From DATARH01 sp963746885 (lineage in GTDB: Bacteria; Pseudomonadota; Alphaproteobacteria; ATCC43930; CGMCC-115725): 64,000 nucleotides of DNA. Positions 58,238 to 64,000 of this stretch are shown in pieces. Every line of letters starts with the position of its first letter. Position 1 is the first letter of the stretch. The stretch is taken from assembly GCA_963746885.1 (NCBI GenBank), contig CAVVDM010000004.1:310001-374000 (forward strand), in the 5' to 3' direction. The notes under the pieces were generated by a model. It saw only the letters and a list, made by a program, of their open reading frames with translations, had not been told where the DNA came from and searched no databases. The position numbers and the translations under genes were made by a program.

Positions 58238-59263
58238 CTACGACGCCCGAGCCTCTTTTGCCGTCTCAAACAGGGCCTCGCGGCAGATCGTTTCGGCGGG
58301 GAAGCCGGTTTGCTTCATGCGGAATTCGGCCTCGGCGATGCGGTCGAGGGCAGGCCGCAGGCGCACTTCGCTCCAGTGCTGCAGCTGGCGGCGCCAGCTA
58401 TCCTGGTCCTTGAAGAAGATCGGTGGCCTCGCGCCGCGGATCGCGTCCTCGATCGACGCACCGGCAGCGACCCGGGCGGCGAGCAGGTGCAGCCGCTGCA
58501 GATGGCGTAAGAGGGCGCGGATCACGCTGACCGCCGACTTCGCCTTCCTGAAACACCCGGGCCAGGGCGCGATCGAGCGCGGCGGCGTCGCCCTCGGCGG
58601 CGGCAAGCAGCACATCGTCGAGCGACAGCGCGGCGCTGTCGGCAATGACGGCGCGCGCGTCGTCGAGCTCGATATGCCCGCCATCGCCGGCATAGAGCGT
58701 CAGCTTGTCGAGTTCGGAGCGGGTCAACAGCCGGTCGCCGCCGAGATGGGCGGCAAGAAAATCCATTGCGTCGCGGCTCGCCGTCGATGCGATGCGCGGC
58801 GAAGGTCTCGCGGATCACCGCGGCGAGGTCGCGGGCGCTGTCGGGGTAGCAGCCGATCGCGGCGGCGCGCGGCGCCGTGTCGAAGGCGCGGCGCAGGGTC
58901 GAACGGCCCGGCAGATCGCCGGCCTCGACGACGACGAGGGCGTCGCCGAGCGGGGCGGCCAGAAAGCGGGTGAACAGCGTCGCCAAGCGCGTCGCCGGCC
59001 TCGCGCACCCGGACGACCCGCCTGCCGCCCATCAGGCTGATCTGCGCCGCCTCGTCGGCGAGGCGCGCCGGATCGGCGGCCAGCGCGGCGGCGGCAAGTT
59101 CGGCGACAAGGAACGGATCGTGCAGATCGGGGCAGACCGTCTGCGCCAGCATGTCGGCCCGCTCGCGCACCAGCCCGGCATCGGGGCCGTAGAGCAAGAC
59201 GGCGACGATCTCGGGATCGGGGCGGCGCAGAAAGCCGGCGACGCGCCCGGACGCCAGCTTCAT
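58238..59263 (-). CDS. holA: DNA polymerase III delta subunit (three frameshifts)
   Basis: Clamp-loader subunit, about 340 residues joined from four frame segments. From ATG 59263 it reads MKLASGRVAGFLRRPDPEIVAVLLYGPDAGLVRERADML; then FTRFLAAPLGDALVVVEAGDLPGRSTLRRAFDTAPRAAAIGCYPDSARDLAAVI; then AMDFLAAHLGGDRLLTRSELDKLTLYAGDGGHIELDDARAVIADSAALSLDDVLLAAAEGD; then RALLRHLQRLHLLAARVAAGASIEDAIRGARPPIFFKDQDSWRRQL. Breaks lie near 58985, 58770 and 58545, each one extra base. It follows lptE on the same strand, the usual alphaproteobacterial order. Confidence 0.88.
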
Positions 59264-59270
59264 GCCGGCG

Positions 59271-59820
59271 TCACGTCTTCTTGCTGGCGGCGGCTGCCCG
59301 CCGCTGCAGGAACAGGGTCAGCTCGGCCACGATATCGCCGCGCAACTCCTCGACCGCGCGGGCGCGGGCATCGTCCTCGGCGACGACGTTCGAGTAGTCG
59401 TTCGCCAGGATGTCGAAGGATTCGCTGACGTGGCTGGCGCCGGCAAAAATCTGGGTGCGGGTCTTGATGTCGTTGAGGACGTAATTGGCGTAGACGTCGA
59501 GCTTGCCGCGGGTGCCGATCCCCTGCGTCAGCACGCCGAGATCGAGCCGCACCGTGCGCAGCGTCACCCGTAGGGCGTAGCGTTGCGGCGTCGGCGTGCC
59601 GCCCGGGTTCAGCGACTCGCGCAATCGCCAGCGCCAGCTTCTGGCCGATCCGCTCGGGGATCGGCGCGACGTGGATGGCGCGCAATTCGTCATCGGCCGG
59701 CCCGGCCGCGCGATCGGCATAGAGCGGCACCCAGCCGCTACAGCCGCCGACCAGCGACGACAAGCCCAGCGCCAGCGGCGTGCCGAACGCCCAGCGGAGG
59801 AGGGTGCGGCGGGTCTGCAT
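59271..59820 (-). CDS. lptE: LPS-assembly lipoprotein LptE (one frameshift)
   Basis: About 182 residues. A twin-Arg-like N-terminus and hydrophobic stretch lead to a lipobox (GLSSLVGGCSGWVPLYADR), so the protein is an outer-membrane lipoprotein that plugs the LptD barrel. The frame from ATG 59820 fits to KLALAIARVAEPG; the next frame continues LNPGGTPTPQRYALRVTLRTVRLDLGVLTQGIGTRGKLDVYANYVLNDIKTRTQIFAGASHVSESFDILANDYSNVVAEDDARARAVEELRGDIVAELTLFL. The break is near 59620, one extra base. It lies between leuS and holA. Confidence 0.87.
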
Positions 59821-62393
59821 CTAGGCGACGACGCTGACGATGCGGTTGGGCACGACCACCACCTTTTTCGGCACCCGGCCGTCGAGAAAGCGGGCGACCT
59901 GCGGCAGGGCGAGGGCCGCTTCCTCGGCATCGCTGGCGGCGGCGTCGCGCGGCAGGTCGATCGTGCCGCGCAGTTTGCCGTTGACCTGCACCGCGACCGT
60001 GACCTGCTCGTCGCGCGCCAACTCGGGGTCGGGCATCAGGCCACGGCCGCGTCGGCGATCAGGCCGGCGTGGCCGAGCGTCTGCCACATCTCCTCGGCGA
60101 GATGCGGCATCATCGGGCCGATCAGCCGGGTCGCCGCTTCGAGGCCCTCGCGCAATACCGCGCCGGCGCCTGGCTCGGCCGCCGGGATGTCCTCGAGCGC
60201 GTTGGTCAATTCGCGGATGCGGGCGACGGCGCGGTTGAAGCGGAACTTGTCGAGGTCGTCGGTCACCGCCGCGATCGTCTTGTGGATCGAGGCGGCGCAA
60301 GGCGACGAGTGCCGGAGCGAGCGAGCCCGGGATCGCGCTCCCGGGCGGCGGCAAGGCGGCGTCCGGCTCCGACACCATGCGCCATAGCCGGCTGACATAG
60401 CGCCAGCTGCCGTCGATGCCGGCGGCGGTCCATTCGAGGTCGCGCTCGGGCGGGCTGTCGGACATCAGGTAGAGCCGCGCGGTGTCGGCGCCGTAGGTGT
60501 CGACGATGTCGTCGAGATCGACGACGTTCTTCTTCGACTTGCTCATCTTTTCGAGCCGGCCGATCGTGACCGGGCGGCCGGCGCCATCGATGAGACGGCC
60601 GCCGTCGGCCTCGTTGACCTCCTTCGGGAACAGCCATTCCTCGGCGCTGCTCTGATAGGTCTGGTGCAACACCATGCCCTGCGTGAACAGCCCGGCGAAC
60701 GGCTCGTCGAGATCGAGATAGCCGCATTGCCTCAAGGCACGCATGAAAAAGCGCGAATAGAGCAGGTGCAGCACCGCGTGCTCGACGCCGCCGATATACT
60801 GGTCGACCGGCATCCAGTATTCGGCCGCGGCGCGGTCGAACGCGACCGGCGAGCGGGCCGAGCAGAAGCGCAGGAAATACCACGACGATTCGAAGAAGGT
60901 GTCGAACGTGTCGGTCTCGCGCGTCGCCGGGCTGTTGCAATAGGGGCAGGCGACGTGCTTCCAGGTCGGATGCCGGTCGAGCGGGTTGCCCGGCCGGTCG
61001 AACGACACGTCCTGCGGCAATTCGACCGGCAGATCGTCCTCCGGCACCGGCACGATGCCGCAATCGGGGCAATGGATGACCGGGATCGGGCAGCCCCAAT
61101 AGCGCTGGCGCGACACGCCCCAGTCGCGCAGCCGGTAGGCAACCGTCCGCTCGCCGCGGCCCAGCGTTTCGAGCCGCTCGCCGACCGCGCGCTTGGCCTG
61201 CGGCACCGACAGTCCGTCCATGAAGTCGGAATTGAACAGCGTGCCGTCCTCGACATAAGGCGGTGTCGCCGATCGCGAAATGCGCCGGGTCCTCGCCCGG
61301 CGGCAACACTACCGGGATTACCGGCAATGCGTATTTGCGGGCGAAGTCGAGATCGCGCTGGTCGTGCGCCGGGCAGCCGAAAATGGCGCCGGTGCCGTAT
61401 TCCATCAGCACGAAATTGGCGACATAGACCGGCACCTGCCGCGCCGGATCGAGCGGGTGGACGGCCTTGAGCGCGGTGCGGTAGCCGCGCTTCTCGGCCG
61501 CCTCGATGACGGCTTCGCTGGTGCCGAGCCGGTCGCATTCGGCGATGAACTCGGTGAGCCCCGGGTCGTCCGCGGCGAGGCTCTGTGCCAGCGGATGGTG
61601 CGGCGACAGCGCCAGGAACGAGGCGCCGTAGAGCGTGTCGGGGCGGGTCGTGAACACCTCGATCGGCGCGTCCTGCCCGGCAATCCCGAACAGCACGCGG
61701 GCGCCCTCGGAGCGGCCGATCCAGTTCTCCTGCATCAGCCGGACGCGCTCGGGCCAGCGGTCGAGCGTCTTCAGCGCAGCGAGCAGCTCCTCGCTGAACG
61801 CGGTGATGCGCAGGTTCCATTGCGCCAGCAGCCGCTTCTCGACCAGCGCGCCGGAGCGCCAGCCGCGTCCGTCGATGACCTGCTCGTTGGCCAGGACCGT
61901 GTTCTCGACCGGGTCCCAGTTGACCCAGGATTCCTTGCGGTAGGCGAGGCCCGCCGCGAGGAAGTCGAGGAACATCTTCTGCTCGTGGCGGTAGTATTCG
62001 GGGTGGCAGGTGGCGATCTCGCGCGCCCAGTCATAGGCAAAACCCATGCGCTGGAGTTGGCTCGCGCATCGCGCTGATGTTCTCGCGGGTCCAGATTGCG
62101 GGATGCACGTGGCCGGCTATCGCGGCGTTTTCCGCCGGCAGGCCGAACGCGTCCCAGCCCATCGGGTGCAGCACGTTGAAGCCTTGCGCCCGGCGATAGC
62201 GGGCGACGAGATCGCCCATCGTGTAGTTGCGCACATGCCCGACATGCAATTTACCCGACGGGTATGGAAACATTTCGAGAACATAATATTTCGGTCGCGA
62301 TGTGTCCTCGCGTGCCGCAAAGCTCTGGCGCTCGCGCCATTGGCGCTGCCATTTCGCTTCGCTTTCCCGGAAATTGTACCGCGACATGCCCAT
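59821..62393 (-). CDS. leuS: Leucyl-tRNA synthetase (several frameshifts)
   Basis: Class I synthetase, about 855 residues when joined. The N-terminus YNFRESEAKWQRQW leads to the HIGH-type motif PYPSGKLHVGHVRNYTMGDLVAR. The editing domain has FTTRPDTLYGASFLALSPHHPLAQ, and the KMSKS motif is in GRLEKMSKSKKNVVDLDDIVDTYGADTARLYLMSDSPPERDLEW. The anticodon-binding part and the C-terminal VTVAVQVNGKLRGTIDLPRDA are present. The text changes frame near 62055, 61262, 60300 and twice near 60040, each by an extra base. All catalytic motifs are present and the gene is essential, so the breaks are best read as sequence errors. Confidence 0.92.
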
Positions 62394-62431
62394 TCCCGAA
62401 GCGGCGCGCCGGCTTCCTCTCGGCGCTGCCG

Positions 62432-62978
62432 CTAGTTGTAGTTGGTCTTGCGATAGCGCTCAGCCTGGATGTGGCGGGCGCGCAGCAGGATGGCGTTTTC
62501 GAGCCCGTCGGCGGTCTCCCGTGCGACCGGCGTATTCTGCCACCCGCCGCCGCCCGAGCGCACCTGGCGTTCGATCGTGACTGGCGAGCGAATCCGAGCG
62601 TAGCGCGCGCGACAGGACGAACACGCTGACCCGCAGCCGCTCGTCCGGCTTGCCCGGCGGCGAATACCAGTTGGTCACCAGCATGCCGGTCATCGGGTCT
62701 TCCGCGCTGGTGCCGGCAAAATGCAGCGTGTCCTGCGCCGCCTGCCACAGGACCGGGCTGACCGTGCTGCCGGTCACCGGCCCGACATTCTGCTCCGACG
62801 GCTTCTTGGCGAGCCCGAGCAGGGTCCACAATGTCGCGTCGGTGAGGTCGGGGTCGGACTGCGCGCTGGCCGCCGTGCTGGCCGGGGCGGGCGCGGTGCG
62901 GGCGGAGCTGCAGCCGGCGAGGGCCAACGAGAGGCTTGCAGCGAAACCGAGCAATAGGCCGTAATGGCGGACGAACAT
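62432..62978 (-). CDS. DUF3576 lipoprotein (one frameshift)
   Basis: About 181 residues. A lipoprotein signal ends ASLSLALAGCSSART. The body DLTDATLWTLLGLAKKPSEQNVGPVTGSTVSPVLWQAAQDTLHFAGTSAEDPMTGMLVTNWYSPPGKPDERLRVSVFVLSRALRSDSLA matches DUF3576, a family next to leuS in alphaproteobacteria. Near 62580 the frame changes by one base, after which VTIERQVRSGGGGWQNTPVARETADGLENAILLRARHIQAERYRKTNYN completes the domain to the stop at 62432. It is the first gene of the leuS-lptE-holA transcript. Function is unknown, probably envelope-related. Confidence 0.85.
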
Positions 62979-63050
62979 GACACAATCCTTGGCGCCGGCC
63001 GCACCCGACCGGCCTCCCCGAGGCAGCCTTGTGCCAGGAATGGAGCCGAT

Positions 63051-63764
63051 ATGGAAGAGGCGGCGTTCTCACAGGTGATTGGCGCCAATCTCGCAGCCAT
63101 CCGCGGCCGAATTGCGGCGGCGGCGAGCGCCGTGGGCCGCCCGCCCGCGGCGGTGACGCTGGTTGCGGTCAGCAAGACCCATCCCGCCGATGCGGTGCGC
63201 GCCGCGCTCGATGCCGGGCAGCGCGTGTTCGGCGAGAACCGGGTGCAGGAGGCGCTGGGCAAATTTCCGGCGCTGCGCGACGAATTTCCCGATCTTACGC
63301 TGCACCTGATCGGTCCGTTGCAGACCAACAAGGTCAAGGACGCGGTCGCGCATTTCGACGTGATCGAGACCGTCGACCGGCCGCACCTCGCCGAGGTGCT
63401 GGCGCGCGAGATGACGCGGAGCGGCCGGCATCTGCCCTGCTTCATCGAGGTCAATACCGGCGAGGAACCGCAGAAGGCCGGGATCCTGCCGGATGCGGCC
63501 GACGCGTTCATCGGCGACTGCCGCGACCGCCTCGGCCTCAAGATCGACGGGCTGATGTGCATCCCACCCGAGCACGAGGAGGCCGCCTTGCATTTCGCGC
63601 TGTTGCGCGAGATTGCGCGGCGCAATGGCCTCGACAAGCTCAGCATGGGGATGAGCGCCGACTTCGAGACCGCGATCCGATTCGGCGCGACGCATGTCCG
63701 GGTCGGCACCGCGATCTTCGGCGCCCGCCGGGCGATCGCCGCGAGCGGCGCAGCGGCCGTGTAG
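63051..63764 (+). CDS. PLP homeostasis protein, YggS/PROSC family
   Basis: A 237-residue PLP-binding protein with an alanine-racemase-like TIM barrel, involved in vitamin B6 balance. The cofactor Lys is in VTLVAVSKTHPADAVRAALDAG; FGENRVQEALGKF, HLIGPLQTNKVKDAV, FIEVNTGEEPQKAGILP, GLMCIPP and LSMGMSADFETAIRFGATHVRVGTAIFGAR are the standard family blocks. ATG 63051 has GGAG five bases upstream; the longer frame from 62964 overlaps the divergent gene and is unlikely. Intact. Confidence 0.93.
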   Translation: MEEAAFSQVIGANLAAIRGRIAAAASAVGRPPAAVTLVAVSKTHPADAVRAALDAGQRVFGENRVQEALGKFPALRDEFPDLTLHLIGPLQTNKVKDAVAHFDVIETVDRPHLAEVLAREMTRSGRHLPCFIEVNTGEEPQKAGILPDAADAFIGDCRDRLGLKIDGLMCIPPEHEEAALHFALLREIARRNGLDKLSMGMSADFETAIRFGATHVRVGTAIFGARRAIAASGAAAV

Positions 63765-63793
63765 ACGCAGCGTCCTGTAGTGCGGAGGACGGC

Positions 63794-64000
63794 ATGCCGC
63801 TCCGGCTGATCGAGATCTTTGCCCCGTCCGCCGACGCCGACAAGATCGCGGCCATCGCCGAGCATTACGAGGCGCTCGACTTCCGAACCGACGGCGCTCC
63901 GTCGAACGCCGTGCAGGCCTACCGCATCGTCGCCCGGTCGGAAAAGCAGCAGGAGCTGATCGACCGGCTGCAGGGGGCCCTCGGCAAGGGGAAGAAGTGG
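63794..64000 (+). CDS. Partial, TIGR00341/DUF389-like membrane protein N-terminus
   Basis: The frame from ATG 63794, preceded by GGAGG, is open to the window edge (69 residues: MPLRLIEIFAPSADADKIAAIAEHYEALDF...AYRIVARSEKQQELIDRLQ). This ferredoxin-like N-terminal domain resembles that of TIGR00341/DUF389 membrane proteins. The membrane part would lie outside the window, so the call is tentative. Confidence 0.5.
   Translation, partial: MPLRLIEIFAPSADADKIAAIAEHYEALDFRTDGAPSNAVQAYRIVARSEKQQELIDRLQGALGKGKKW

Overview
The window is GC-rich DNA from an alphaproteobacterium, probably of the Rhodospirillales or a close relative. The main evidence is the block mnmE ... mnmG-rsmG-parA-parB-holA-lptE-leuS-DUF3576-yggS (48.5-63.8 kb), a typical alphaproteobacterial origin-proximal arrangement. 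It carries one perfect and one 15/16 match to the ParB site parS. Many starts are GTG, and 4-nt stop/start overlaps are common. No rRNA, tRNA or CRISPR array was recognised.

Layout. 0-7 kb: tesA-like fragment, YbbA/YbbP-type ABC exporter, Bax-inhibitor-1 protein, a two-receiver/HD-GYP gene remnant, and an MFS sugar-acid-type transporter. 7-12 kb: an accessory minus-strand operon made of a class III nucleotide cyclase, a pentapeptide/leucine-rich-repeat protein and a DUF5681 protein. The cyclase gene is split by an IS66-family element, and removing the element restores the frame. 12-18.5 kb: M20 amidohydrolase, a small membrane protein, a GNAT-like gene broken in many frames, a DHA2-type drug exporter and a PAS histidine kinase. 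18.6-30 kb: catabolic and transport genes (ADP-forming acyl-CoA synthetase, two tandem family-5 solute-binding proteins, threonine aldolase, hydantoinase A) and a DUF4139 protein. 30-39 kb: a four-gene MdtABC-type efflux operon with outer-membrane factor. 39.4-48.5 kb: TPP enzyme, two methyltransferases, family III CoA-transferase, quinone oxidoreductase, Ogt, a YyaL/DUF255 protein and a 2Fe-2S ferredoxin. 48.5-64 kb: the origin-proximal housekeeping cluster, interrupted between mnmE and mnmG by about 4 kb of accessory DNA. That segment holds a Panacea/DUF4065 protein, a nitroreductase remnant, a broken IS1595-type transposase, small ORFs and two copies of a palindromic operator.

A property of the whole window is that many genes are split between reading frames, almost always by what looks like one extra base. 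This affects genes that cannot plausibly all be lost (leuS, holA, mnmG, parB, lptE). I therefore read most splits as sequence error, not decay, and annotate these loci across the frameshift with the approximate break position.

The most promising undescribed element is the cyclase/LRR operon at 7.0-11.8 kb. It joins an adenylate-cyclase-like domain with an unrecognised C-terminal domain of about 220 residues to a partner made of pentapeptide repeats and thirteen nearly identical 22-residue LRRs.
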